DNA of 64,000 nt from Pedobacter zeae (GCF_014196715.1 NZ_JACIEF010000003.1:124001-188000); one strand, 5' to 3'. Counted from the first letter of the stretch, positions 43,930 through 53,223 are shown. Translations and numbers: made by a program. Notes: generated by a model from the letters alone, not told the origin.

Positions 43930-45519
43930 TTAATAACCAGTATTTTGAACCAGATTCGGATTTGCAATCAGATCTGCTAAAGGCAGCGGATACAAATTAC
44001 GGTAGGCTGGTAAAGATGCCCCGGCCTGTACTCCGCCTTTAAAAGGCCACAGATAAGTTGCACCTGTAAATTTACCATAGCGGACCAAGTCAGTACGGCG
44101 ATGGCCTTCCCAGTATAGTTCGCGCGCACGTTCATCTAAATAAAAATCCGTCGTCAGTGCCGCTACCGACACATTTCCACTGGCATTGCCATAAGCACGC
44201 TGACGCAAAAGATTCACATAAGTTAAGGCTTGTGCAGCACTACCACCAGAACCTCCACGGGCTACAGCTTCGCCATAAATCAAATATTGCTCGGCTAAAC
44301 GGAATAGTGCAAAATCAAGTGAGCTGAAAGTTCCGTTCAGAGAGCGGCCCATTGCACCGGCAGAGGTTACGTTCTTGAACTTCGTTACACGTAAACCATC
44401 CGTAAATTCGCCTACAGCATCAACATTTCTTTTTGTTCCAAAAAACACCCCACGTTTATCCTGGCTTCCATTGGCATCAGGAAAAAGTGCCGGCAAGTTT
44501 TGCCTGGTCCTGTTACCACCCCAGCCGCCATTGGGTACCCCGTAAGCTGTTGGATTCATATCGCCATTAATGGCTGCATTAATAATAAAGGTAGTTCCGC
44601 CATAATTGGTACCGTTAATGCCGTCATAGTTAATGGTAAGAATATTTTCGGTATTGTTCACTTCATTATCTGCTTTGAACAAATCCATGTAGTTTGCTTT
44701 TAAGCTATAGCCTGCATTGATCACCTTGCTCGAATAGGTAATGGCCTCGGTATATTTGGCTGTTCCGGTGTATACCTGAGCGTTTAAGTATAACCTTGCC
44801 AATAAAGCCCAATCAGCCCCTTTATCGGCACGTCCGTACTCATTGGTGCGCGCATCGGCTAAATCGCCCTCAATGGCTTTCAGTTCCGATTCTACATAGG
44901 TAAATAAAGCGGCCCTTTGAATCTGTTTCGGGTTTACCTTACCAATGGCATCATCCTCGGTAATAAAAGGAGGGTTTCCGAAAGCATCCATCAATACCCA
45001 ATATTGATAGGCACGTAAGAAACGGGCCTCGGCACGGTAACGATTAATCGCGGTAGCATCGGCTCCCGTGATATTTCTGCTGGCTAATTTCTCTGGTGTA
45101 CTTTCGCGGAGAAACTCATTACAGAAAGTGATCTGCAGAATGCTCCTCGAATACAATCCACGCAAAAACTGGTTGTCTGGACTTGGTGTACCGTAATCCA
45201 GTTCTGGAATGCCCACATCGCCCCAGGCACAGATGGCCTCATCGGTTACCAGTTCCTGTGAAGTCCAGAATAACCTCAAGAAATCGGCAAAACCCGCATT
45301 CAAACCGCCTACATCGCTATTATCTGATCCGGATGGACTGGTAAGTGCATAGGTTGCATATAGCTTAACTAAGCTGTTTTTATAACCTGCCGGCGTTGCA
45401 TAAACATTCTCGGCAGTTACATCATTGGTAGGCCTCAGGTTTAAATCTTCTTTTTTACAGGCATTTAAACTGATTGCCAGAAAACCCAATGCCAATATCG
45501 TTTTAAATGAATTTTTCAT
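43930..45519 (-). CDS. susD: SusD-family maltodextrin-binding lipoprotein
   Basis: 529 residues from the ATG at 45519 (MKNSFKTILALGFLAISLNACKK), giving a lipoprotein signal directly and a 22-bp gap after susC. Typical SusD features are LNLRPTNDVTAENVYATPAGYK at the start, RAEARFLRAYQYWVLMDAFG and the C-terminal YLDERARELYWEGHRRTDLVRYG. It is the lid of the SusC barrel and binds starch helices. Gene symbol assigned by locus context. Confidence 0.93.
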   Translation of the reverse strand: MKNSFKTILALGFLAISLNACKKEDLNLRPTNDVTAENVYATPAGYKNSLVKLYATYALTSPSGSDNSDVGGLNAGFADFLRLFWTSQELVTDEAICAWGDVGIPELDYGTPSPDNQFLRGLYSRSILQITFCNEFLRESTPEKLASRNITGADATAINRYRAEARFLRAYQYWVLMDAFGNPPFITEDDAIGKVNPKQIQRAALFTYVESELKAIEGDLADARTNEYGRADKGADWALLARLYLNAQVYTGTAKYTEAITYSSKVINAGYSLKANYMDLFKADNEVNNTENILTINYDGINGTNYGGTTFIINAAINGDMNPTAYGVPNGGWGGNRTRQNLPALFPDANGSQDKRGVFFGTKRNVDAVGEFTDGLRVTKFKNVTSAGAMGRSLNGTFSSLDFALFRLAEQYLIYGEAVARGGSGGSAAQALTYVNLLRQRAYGNASGNVSVAALTTDFYLDERARELYWEGHRRTDLVRYGKFTGATYLWPFKGGVQAGASLPAYRNLYPLPLADLIANPNLVQNTGY

Positions 45520-45541
45520 TTTTCTATTTCTTTGTTCAGTA

Positions 45542-48508
45542 TTAGAAACCAACATTTAAGCCCAAAGTATATGTACGTGGACGAGGGTAAAGGTTATAAT
45601 CGATACCCGAAACCAGTTCCGGATCTATTCCCTTGTATTTAGAAACCACAAACACGTTTTGGCAGTTTGCGGAGATGCGCATATTAGCATTTCCGGTTTT
45701 CGACAGTTTACCAACATTATAAGATAAACCCAGGTTATCCATTTTCAGGAAAGAGGCATTTTTGATAAAATAATCGCTCAGGTACTGCACCCCTGAACTT
45801 CCTGAGAAGTTGGTTACATATAAATCTGAAGTGGAGTTATTCAGAATTCCCTGGGTACTCAATACGTTATTTCTAATGCCAAAGTTTGACGAAATATTGT
45901 CGTAAACATAATTACCGATATTGGCTCTTAACACGGTGCTTGCTGTCCATTTTTTATAAGTAAATGAGGTATTGAAACCCAGGATTACTTTAGGATCAGG
46001 TGATTTATAAAAATACTGGTCTGCGGCAGAAATGCTACCATCGCCGTTCAGATCCTGATAAACACCTTCAAGTGGTTTGCCATCGGCATTGTACACCTGT
46101 TTATATACATAGAATGAGCCCGGTAACTGGTTAACCGCGTTGTATTTCAGGTGGATACCTGTACCCCCGGTAATGTCACCAGCATCAATCTTGAAACCCG
46201 AATTTGGGTTTAAGGTCAGGTTGGTTACCTCTCTTTTATTGTATGCGGCATTGATTCCCAGTTCCCAACTTGTATTGGCTGTTTTAATGGCCACATAATT
46301 TAAGCTTACCTCAGCACCACGTACATCCATATTACCCACATTGGTGGTTAATACGTTGGTGAAGTTGGTTCCTACCGGAATAGTTACGGTACTTAACAGA
46401 TCCTTGGTTTTTTTATAGTAAACATCAATGCTTCCATATAACCTTCCTTTTATAAAACCATAATCCAAGCCGGCATTGTAAGTAGTGGTGGTTTCCCATT
46501 TCAAGTCAGGATCGTAACCCGCCGGACTGTAGTAGCTGTAGAAATTATTACCAACCTGGTATTGGCCATTGTTTGTGCTGGCGTAATATTTAGAAAGGTA
46601 ATCATAGTTGCCGATACCATCTTTATTACCGGTTTCCCCATAACTTAAACGCAATTTCAGATCTGACAGGGTTTCGCTATTTTTCAAGAAATTTTCACCG
46701 ATAATTCTCCAGGTAAAACCTACTGATGGGAAATAACCCCAACGGTTGTTCTGGGCAAATTTAGAGGAAGCATCGGCCCTTATGGTACCTGATAAGATAT
46801 ATTTCTCGTTCAAAGTATAGTTGAAGCGGCCGTAATAAGAAAGCAATTTGTTCTGCTCAACTGAAAAAGGGAAAACAGGTGTAGTTAACAGTTCTCCGGT
46901 ACCTTTATAGGTAGCGAAGTTGTAATTGGTAACTGCATCGTCGTAATAACCGTAACCAGCAGTTACATCAAATTTACTTTTAATGCTTTCTACGGTTTTG
47001 GCGTAACTTAAATAGGCTTCAGAAAATTTGTTCATCTCGGTGTTTAACCGGTTTGAATATGATCCGCTGGTTGATGCGCTCTGTGCCGCATAAGTGGGCA
47101 CGATGGTGCGGCCATAACCTTTTGAATAATCATAACCCAGGTTTACCACTGCATGTAATTCGGGTAAAAAATGGAAAGAATAATCCAGTTTCAAGTTACC
47201 AAAGCTTCTTGCAGCGTTTCCACGGTTATCCTGTTGCCTGATTAAGGCTACCGGATTGCGAGGGGCATTAGGATTAGGCACACCGGTGGAGCTTAGCCAT
47301 TCGAAATACCCGCCATAGTTATTGTTGGCATAAACGGGTTGTGTAGGATCGAACTGAATTGCTGCGCCAATAGCACCATCGTTGGGATATTGCGACTGGC
47401 TCAAAGAACCTTTTAAGTTCAGTTCGGCTTTGAGGTGATCGGTGAAAAACCGAGGCGCAACAGATATGGCACCCGTAGCCCTTTTCAACTTACTGGTAAT
47501 CACCACCCCATCCTGATCAAGATAGCCTGCAGATACACGGTAAGGCACACCTTTTAAAGATCCGGCAATACTTAAATTGTTATCTGTAGAGAATGCTTGC
47601 TGATAAATTTCATTTTGCCAATCGGTATTGGCTGTACCCAGCAATGCTTTTTGGGCAGCGGTACCATTTGCATTGACAAAGGCCCGCACCTGATCGCCGG
47701 TAAGTACATTTACTTTTTTGGCAACGCTTGCAATTGAATTATTGGTACTGAAATTGATTACAGGCTCTCCGGATGCCCCTTTTTTAGTGGTGATCAGGAT
47801 TACCCCATTAGATGCCCTTGATCCATAAATGGCCGTGGCATTTGCGTCTTTTAAAACGGTAAAGGTTTCGATATCATTGGGATTGATCAATGATAACGGA
47901 CTTGGTGCATTACCAATGCTGTTACCGCTGAAAGGCACTCCATCAACCACGATCAAAGGATCATTACTGGCATTGAGGGAGGCACCTCCACGGATACGGA
48001 TAGTACTACCGCCACCTGGTGCTCCACCGCCCGAAACAATGTTTACACCCGCTACCTTACCCTGGATCAATTGCTCGGGTGTGGTAATGGTACCTTTCTG
48101 GAAATCCTTGGCATTTACCGTAGTGATTGAGCCTGTCAGGTTTTTCTTTTCTGCAGTACCATAACCGATTACCACCACTTCGTTCAGTTTTTGGGCATCC
48201 GGCACCAATTGAAAATTAACCGTGGCGCCTGCTGAAATGCTTACGGCTTTATCAAGGCTCTGATAGCCTACAAAACTTGCAGACAGTGTTATCGAACCGT
48301 TTGGTAATCCTGCTAGTTTGTAATTACCGTTAGCATCGGTTGATGTACTTCTTGTTGTTCCTTTAACAACTACAGAAGCACCAGGTAATGGTTGGCCGGT
48401 TTCGTCGAGCACCTGACCAGATACCGATCCGGTCTGTGCTTTTACCATTAATGCTGAAAAAACCAACAGCACCCAAAGCCCCTGTTTTAACAGGTAAAAT
48501 ACTCTCAT
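45542..48508 (-). CDS. susC: SusC-family TonB-dependent maltodextrin transporter
   Basis: 988 residues; signal peptide ending VKAQ; carboxypeptidase-like domain (about 27-105, SGQVLDETGQPLPGASVVVKG), plug (about 120-230, GYGTAEKKNLTGSITTV, IQGKVAGVNIVSGG, SNGVILITTKKG) and C-terminal barrel. There is no STN domain, in contrast to the SusC at 26378, matching control by a LacI-type protein instead of sigma/anti-sigma. It is the first gene of the maltodextrin operon. Confidence 0.94.
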   Translation of the reverse strand: MRVFYLLKQGLWVLLVFSALMVKAQTGSVSGQVLDETGQPLPGASVVVKGTTRSTSTDANGNYKLAGLPNGSITLSASFVGYQSLDKAVSISAGATVNFQLVPDAQKLNEVVVIGYGTAEKKNLTGSITTVNAKDFQKGTITTPEQLIQGKVAGVNIVSGGGAPGGGSTIRIRGGASLNASNDPLIVVDGVPFSGNSIGNAPSPLSLINPNDIETFTVLKDANATAIYGSRASNGVILITTKKGASGEPVINFSTNNSIASVAKKVNVLTGDQVRAFVNANGTAAQKALLGTANTDWQNEIYQQAFSTDNNLSIAGSLKGVPYRVSAGYLDQDGVVITSKLKRATGAISVAPRFFTDHLKAELNLKGSLSQSQYPNDGAIGAAIQFDPTQPVYANNNYGGYFEWLSSTGVPNPNAPRNPVALIRQQDNRGNAARSFGNLKLDYSFHFLPELHAVVNLGYDYSKGYGRTIVPTYAAQSASTSGSYSNRLNTEMNKFSEAYLSYAKTVESIKSKFDVTAGYGYYDDAVTNYNFATYKGTGELLTTPVFPFSVEQNKLLSYYGRFNYTLNEKYILSGTIRADASSKFAQNNRWGYFPSVGFTWRIIGENFLKNSETLSDLKLRLSYGETGNKDGIGNYDYLSKYYASTNNGQYQVGNNFYSYYSPAGYDPDLKWETTTTYNAGLDYGFIKGRLYGSIDVYYKKTKDLLSTVTIPVGTNFTNVLTTNVGNMDVRGAEVSLNYVAIKTANTSWELGINAAYNKREVTNLTLNPNSGFKIDAGDITGGTGIHLKYNAVNQLPGSFYVYKQVYNADGKPLEGVYQDLNGDGSISAADQYFYKSPDPKVILGFNTSFTYKKWTASTVLRANIGNYVYDNISSNFGIRNNVLSTQGILNNSTSDLYVTNFSGSSGVQYLSDYFIKNASFLKMDNLGLSYNVGKLSKTGNANMRISANCQNVFVVSKYKGIDPELVSGIDYNLYPRPRTYTLGLNVGF

Positions 48509-48785
48509 ATCTGAAGCTCGTTTAAGTTTAAAAATTTGGTTAAATATTATAGTGATTTACACAGAGGCCTAATTTACAGCTGTTAATGATATTTCAAAAT
48601 TTATTTAAAAAATAAATTTCAGACCAAAATTTAGCGAAAAAAATCAGGATAAAAATTGGCTTTTTGGCGATGGTAAAAATCCATACAGGACAAATATTAA
48701 AATTATAATATCCTAAAAATCAATAAATTATAATTAATAATTTTTTATTTAAAGTGTGAAAATTACACTAAGCAATTTTTAAGGC

Positions 48786-48811
48786 TTTTTTCGGGAACGT
48801 TCCCGAAAAAA
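48786..48811. promoter_or_regulatory. LacI-type operator O1 of the maltodextrin locus
   Basis: A perfect 26-bp palindrome: core TCGGGAACGTTCCCGA (48791-48806) flanked by five more T and five more A. The centre is between 48798 and 48799. Central CG and half-site GGGAAC fit a LacI-family protein, whose gene is 130 bp away. Confidence 0.85.
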
Positions 48812-48830
48812 TTGGAGAAAATTCCGGTTG

Positions 48831-48854
48831 ATTTTCGGGAACGTTCCCGAAAAT
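48831..48854. promoter_or_regulatory. LacI-type operator O2 of the maltodextrin locus
   Basis: A perfect 24-bp palindrome with the same TCGGGAACGTTCCCGA core (48835-48850), centre between 48842 and 48843. It is 44 bp from O1 centre to centre, roughly four helical turns, so two dimers could bind the same face. Confidence 0.85.
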
Positions 48855-48912
48855 CAGTCAGAATTCTGCGTATTTTACACTAAGTGAAGATTTTTTTTGA
48901 AAATTTCTGACC

Positions 48913-48941
48913 AAAAACGGGCTCATTTTTTAAGCCGTTTT
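48913..48941 (-). terminator. Probable terminator of lacI
   Basis: AAAACGGGCT (about 48914-48923) pairs imperfectly with AAGCCGTTTT (about 48932-48941), with one bulge; T-rich on the minus strand. It begins at the lacI stop codon, so susC is likely transcribed separately. Confidence 0.55.
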
Positions 48942-49955
48942 TTAGTCATTTCTGGTCGAATTCCGCTTGATGATTTTAGATGTTAAAACCACCTCATTTG
49001 ACGGGCTTTTATCGGCACGATCATCCAAAATAGTAAACAGTAATTTAGCCGCTTCTTCTCCGATTTCGGTAGCGGGCTGAGTGATGGTGGTGAGCGAAGG
49101 GTTTAGCAAAGGAGCAATTTCCAAACTGGAGAAACTGATCACTTTTAACGCTTTTGGTATGCTGATATTGAGATCGTAACAGGCATAATAAGTAGCGAAA
49201 GCCAAACGCTCTACAGAGGTAAAAATACCATCTGGCTTTAATTGCGTTAAAGCCTCTTTGATGATCACGCTATTTTCTTCATAACTGTTGCTGCAATCTA
49301 CAATCAGGTTTTCTTCAAAGGGAACCTGGTGTTTAGCCAGTGCATCAAGATAGCCTTGCATACGGGTTTTACCTATTGATAAACTTTTATTCACCACAAG
49401 GTAAGCAATTCTGGTACAGCCCTGCTCTATTAAATGTTCTGTTGCCAGAAAACTGCTGTTATAATCGTTTGTAATTACCCTTGGCGTATCGATGTCTTCA
49501 TAAATCCGGTCGAAAAACACCAATGGTAATCTTTTACTGCCAAATTTATTAAGGTAATTATGATCGTCGGCCTCTCCCGAAACCGACATGATAATGCCAT
49601 CGGCCCTACCATTGTGCAGGTGGCGGATGAAAGTTACTTCCTTTTGATACTCATCATCCGTTACATAAATTAGAATATGGTACCCATTTTCACGGGCTAC
49701 GCGTTCAATACCATGAATGGCCTGGGAGAAATAATTATTTGCCAGTTCGGGCACAATAACGGCAATGGTTTTGCTTTTCTGCTCTCTTAAATTACTGGCA
49801 TAGTGGTTGGGCTGATAGTTCAATTCTTTCGCCTTAGCCAATATACGCGCCTTGGTAGCACTATTTATATCACTGTTATCTCTAAAAGCCCTCGAAATTG
49901 TAGAAGTAGATAAATTTAATGCTTCCGCTAATTTCTTAATATTAATGCTGTCCAT
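48942..49955 (-). CDS. LacI-family transcriptional regulator of the maltodextrin locus
   Basis: 337 residues. The N-terminal helix-turn-helix is classical (INIKKLAEALNLSTSTISRAF, then INSATKARILAKAKELNYQPNHYASNLR as hinge), with a periplasmic-binding-protein-like sensor domain from about 60. It probably binds the two TCGGGAACGTTCCCGA palindromes 90-150 bp past its stop and controls susC onwards, with maltose or a maltodextrin as inducer. Whether it represses or activates cannot be told. LacI-type control differs from the SusR system of Bacteroides. Confidence 0.92.
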   Translation of the reverse strand: MDSINIKKLAEALNLSTSTISRAFRDNSDINSATKARILAKAKELNYQPNHYASNLREQKSKTIAVIVPELANNYFSQAIHGIERVARENGYHILIYVTDDEYQKEVTFIRHLHNGRADGIIMSVSGEADDHNYLNKFGSKRLPLVFFDRIYEDIDTPRVITNDYNSSFLATEHLIEQGCTRIAYLVVNKSLSIGKTRMQGYLDALAKHQVPFEENLIVDCSNSYEENSVIIKEALTQLKPDGIFTSVERLAFATYYACYDLNISIPKALKVISFSSLEIAPLLNPSLTTITQPATEIGEEAAKLLFTILDDRADKSPSNEVVLTSKIIKRNSTRND

Positions 49956-50247
49956 TTTTGGCTGTTAAACCCAATTAGTTTGAATAAACGCCGTAAATAT
50001 AAACTATAAATGTCCAAAATATTTGATAAGCTTAAAAATTGTACATTTCGTGTTCCAATGACACATCCAGAACCCGGCGCTGTAATCCGGCAGCAAAATA
50101 GTTTAACCGGCGTACCGGAATTTATTTAAATAAATATTCATTTTTTTTAAAACAAAAAGCATCTTTGCCGCATTAATAATTTATACGCTACCGACCATCT
50201 TCTCATTTACCGGTTGAAAAACAAACGATATGAAATAAAATTACAAA

Positions 50248-50607
50248 ATGGGAAATAAGAAAATACTCATTGCTGACGACGACGAAGGAATTGTTGATGC
50301 TGTAACAATGATTCTGGAAGTGATGGGTTATGATGTTGAATTTACGTATGATGGTGGGGCGGTTATAGATGCAGTAAAAAACAAGCCGGATCTGATTATG
50401 CTGGATATCTGGATGAGTGGACATGATGGCAGGGATATCTGCAGGCAGCTTAAAAATGATCCTCAATATAAAGAAATCCCCATTTTAATGATCTCGGCAA
50501 GTAGAGACATCCGGCAATCTGCGCTGGATGCAGGTGCAAATGATTTTATGGAAAAACCATTTGAAATGGACTCGTTACTGAACAGGGTAGAAATTTTATT
50601 GGATTAG
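50248..50607 (+). CDS. Single-domain response regulator (CheY-like receiver)
   Basis: 119 residues, receiver domain only, no output domain. Acidic pocket DDD at residues 10-12, phospho-acceptor D53 (MLDIWMSG), and K103 in FMEKPFE; the switch residue is Ser in MISAS. Its kinase is not in the window. It is divergent from lacI and there are about 290 bp between them with no other recognisable feature. It may act in a phosphorelay or through protein contacts. Confidence 0.93.
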   Translation: MGNKKILIADDDEGIVDAVTMILEVMGYDVEFTYDGGAVIDAVKNKPDLIMLDIWMSGHDGRDICRQLKNDPQYKEIPILMISASRDIRQSALDAGANDFMEKPFEMDSLLNRVEILLD

Positions 50608-51224
50608 CGCACTACCACTTAGAAACTTTACTTCCAATTCATTTCAAGGTTTTTTGCATGATAATCCGCTTAATCATTTCCTGATTTTAAACACTAATCG
50701 ATATTTGGAGCGCAGCACTTGTACACTACAGAGCGTTTGCTCCCGTTTTCCGCTTTTACGCTTTCCCGAAAGTTCGGGATGCCTCGTTGCTGCAGGGTAA
50801 TGCTCCAACCGGGTCCAGGTTGGCCAAAACAGCATTTCATTTGTGAGGTTGCAGCGTGCACCAACCCTTGTTCATAAACCTGATTGAGCGGAATAGCCCG
50901 AATCCCGATTTAAGCATTCATAATTTTGTTTATCGGTATGCTTGCTTGTTCCACAGGTTTCATCGGGAGAGGACTATAAGCGAAAGCAGGACTGCAAACC
51001 GCCAAGAACCACAAACTGCTCATTTCCTGATTTGAAACACTAATCTATTTGGAGCGCAATGCTCGTGAAAAACAATAGTTATCTCATTGTTTTGCTGCAG
51101 GATAACGCTCAATGCCCTTGGTTAATAGATCCGGGAACGAGTTCTTCATAACGAAAAGCGCTTAAAATAGATTTGTTTTAAGCCGAGACACTAACCTTGA
51201 ACCATTAATAACAGCACACTCACT
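50608..51224. repeat. Gene-free DNA with long degenerate repeats
   Basis: No credible gene. The phrase CATTTCCTGATTT.AAACACTAATC, followed by TTTGGAGCGCA, occurs twice (50675-50714 and 51021-51058), marking the starts of two consecutive elements in direct order. Between them lie GTGAGGTTGCAGCGTGCA (compare TTTGAGGTTGCAGGGTGCA near 31212) and GGACTGCAAACCGCCAAGAA (compare GGACTGAAAACCGCCAAGAA near 53068). Confidence 0.7.
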
Positions 51225-51584
51225 TTAGTATTTATTAATTTCTTTAAAATAAATCTTTTCGGGCAGTTGTTTAAAAACAAACTCCGTTACATGGCAAAGC
51301 CAAATTTTGTGATTTTTAAATTCTTTCCTAAATGTTTCCAACAGGTAATCGCCACCACCGCCCAGATTTTCTTCCCGAGCGTACACCAGATCTAAAATTT
51401 CAGCATTTTCAATCGGCTCATCAGCCATTAATAATGTACATTCATTTTCGGCTGCGGCTATCCAGTTCAACAGTTCGTCAGCCCCTTCTACCATTTGTAA
51501 ATCTTCAATGGCACCGCCCCATTCGGGTATATCGGCATACCATTCGTGTTTGGCATTTTTATAAAAACGAATTGCTCTCTCCAT
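51225..51584 (-). CDS. Small cytosolic protein of unknown function (119 aa)
   Basis: The ATG at 51584 (MERAIRFYKNAKHEWYADIPEWGG) is chosen because longer in-frame starts run into the divergent dinB gene. No signal peptide or membrane segment. The protein is acidic with conserved-looking aromatic patches (EWYADIPEWGG, KIWLCHVTEFVFKQLPEKIYF) and a Gly cluster (NLGGGGDYL). The impression is of a small family found beside varied genes in Bacteroidota, but I cannot name it. It has a 65-bp gap to dinB, so both may use one divergent promoter region. Confidence 0.7.
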   Translation of the reverse strand: MERAIRFYKNAKHEWYADIPEWGGAIEDLQMVEGADELLNWIAAAENECTLLMADEPIENAEILDLVYAREENLGGGGDYLLETFRKEFKNHKIWLCHVTEFVFKQLPEKIYFKEINKY

Positions 51585-51649
51585 ATTATGTAAAGAAAAA
51601 AAATCCAGCCCAATAATTCTGATAAAAATCGCGAAATTTAGATCATTGC

Positions 51650-52750
51650 ATGTCTGATACAATTCCACCGGTTTTAAGAAAAATAATCCACATCGATATG
51701 GATGCATTTTATGCATCTGTAGAGCAACGCGATTTCCCCGAGTACCGCGGAAAACCCTTAGTGGTTGGGGGCAAACCGGATAGCCGTGGAGTGGTTTCTA
51801 CAGCCAGTTATGAAGCCCGTCAGTATGGGATCCGTTCGGCAATGCCATCGAGTAAAGCCTACCAGCTTTGCCCAACGGCCATTTTCGTATATCCACGTTT
51901 TGATGCCTATACCGCGGTTTCGAAAGCAATCAGAGAAATTTTTAGCCGTTATACTGATCTGATCGAACCCCTTTCATTGGATGAAGCTTACCTGGATGTA
52001 ACGATCGACAAACTCGGAATCGGATCGGCTATTGATATTGCACAATCAATTAAAGATGCAATTAAAAATGAGTTAAACTTAACCGCTTCGGCGGGCGTAT
52101 CGATCAATAAATTTGTGGCTAAAGTAGCATCAGACATGAACAAACCTGATGGTTTAACTTTTATTGGTCCATCGAAGATTGAAGCTTTTATGGAAAAACT
52201 GCCGGTAGAAAAGTTCTTCGGGGTAGGCAAAGTTACCGCGGCCAAAATGAAGGCCATGCAGATTAATACCGGTGCAGATTTAAAAAAACTGACGGAAGCA
52301 CAACTTATTGCCCAATTCGGAAAATCGGGGAGCTTTTATTATAAAATTGTACGTGGGATAGACGACCGGCCTGTTCGTGCAAATCGCGAAGCAAAATCGG
52401 TAGGTGCTGAAGATACTTTTTCTGAAGATACCAACGAAGATGCCGTAATGCATGATCTGCTGAAACAGATCAGTGAAACCGTGGCCAAACGTTTAGAAAA
52501 ATACCAGCTAAGTGGAAAAACGGTTACCTTAAAAATCAAGTTTGCTGATTTTAAACTGATTACGCGCAGCCGCTCTTTCGCTACACCGATTAACAAAGCT
52601 GCAGTAATCTATGCTGAAGCCATTAAACTTTTGGAAGAGGCGGCAATCGGCACCACCCAGGTCAGGCTGTTGGGCATCACCTTATCGCGGTTTTATGATG
52701 ATGTGGAGATAGAAAAACCAGAAAGCAATCAACTGGAGTTTGAGTTTTGA
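51650..52750 (+). CDS. dinB: DNA polymerase IV (Y family)
   Basis: 366 residues, normal length. Catalytic carboxylates are D16 (HIDMDAFYASVE) and the Asp-Glu of PLSLDEAYLDV; the little finger begins near KSVGAEDTFSED. It ends with QLEFEF, a beta-clamp binding-like tail (QLxFxF). It does translesion synthesis, at the cost of accuracy. No LexA-type box is obvious upstream. Confidence 0.96.
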   Translation: MSDTIPPVLRKIIHIDMDAFYASVEQRDFPEYRGKPLVVGGKPDSRGVVSTASYEARQYGIRSAMPSSKAYQLCPTAIFVYPRFDAYTAVSKAIREIFSRYTDLIEPLSLDEAYLDVTIDKLGIGSAIDIAQSIKDAIKNELNLTASAGVSINKFVAKVASDMNKPDGLTFIGPSKIEAFMEKLPVEKFFGVGKVTAAKMKAMQINTGADLKKLTEAQLIAQFGKSGSFYYKIVRGIDDRPVRANREAKSVGAEDTFSEDTNEDAVMHDLLKQISETVAKRLEKYQLSGKTVTLKIKFADFKLITRSRSFATPINKAAVIYAEAIKLLEEAAIGTTQVRLLGITLSRFYDDVEIEKPESNQLEFEF

Positions 52751-53191
52751 TAGTTAAACATCAACATTGTTAGTCTGAGCCTGTCGAAGACCCTTACCAG
52801 TCGAAAAAACAAAAAATATTTGTCCTTCGACGGGCTACCATTGACAGATCCCATAGAAGAATCGTCTTTACAATAAATTATCTCTCAGGATGACAAAACT
52901 TTTTTGTTTTCGACTTAACTTAATCACATTGGGGTAACGCTACAACCAGGACTAAATGGCCAAAACAGTATTTCATGTTCGGGGTTCCGGGATGCAGAAA
53001 CCATTGTTAATAAACCCGACAACAGCGGCAGCCTCCGATTTTTCATCGGAGCTATAGCGCATGGCGGGACTGAAAACCGCCAAGAACCAGAAGCCATTCA
53101 TTTCCTAATTCTAACAAGTACTAAATAGCGCTTTTCCGCTTGTATACATCAAGCTTTTCATTCGTCTTTAAGAACACAATTGGATGGAAAT
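52751..53191. repeat. Gene-free DNA with dispersed repeats
   Basis: No credible gene. 52821-52870 matches 8181-8230. GGCCAAAACAGTATTTCATG (near 52958) matches GGCCAAAACAGCATTTCATT (near 50822). GGACTGAAAACCGCCAAGAA (near 53068) matches the element end near 50990. The order of blocks is the same as at 50608-51224, so this is another copy of the long element with internal losses. Confidence 0.7.
52821..52870. repeat. 50-bp repeat shared with 8181-8230
   Basis: See the entry at 8181. The differences are GAC/ACT near the start and transitions in GATCCCAT against GACCCCGT. Confidence 0.75.
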
Positions 53192-53223
53192 AAAAAAGGT
53201 CCTGCAAATTAATGCAGAACCTT
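53192..53223 (-). terminator. Intrinsic terminator of the DUF4965 gene
   Basis: AAGGTCCTGCA (53196-53206) pairs with TGCAGAACCTT (53213-53223), one G-U on the minus-strand RNA, and a T run follows. Confidence 0.85.

Larger units (their letters stand above)
48509..48941. promoter_or_regulatory. Control region of the maltodextrin operon
   Basis: 433 bp between lacI and susC without a gene. It holds two perfect palindromes (48786-48811, 48831-48854) and two direct copies of TTACACTAAG (48763-48772, 48875-48884) that bracket them. The bases from 48520 to 48760 are very AT-rich. I could not place a convincing TAnnTTTG promoter, so the transcript start is not known; the distance from operators to susC (about 280 bp) implies a long leader or action from a distance. 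Confidence 0.6.
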
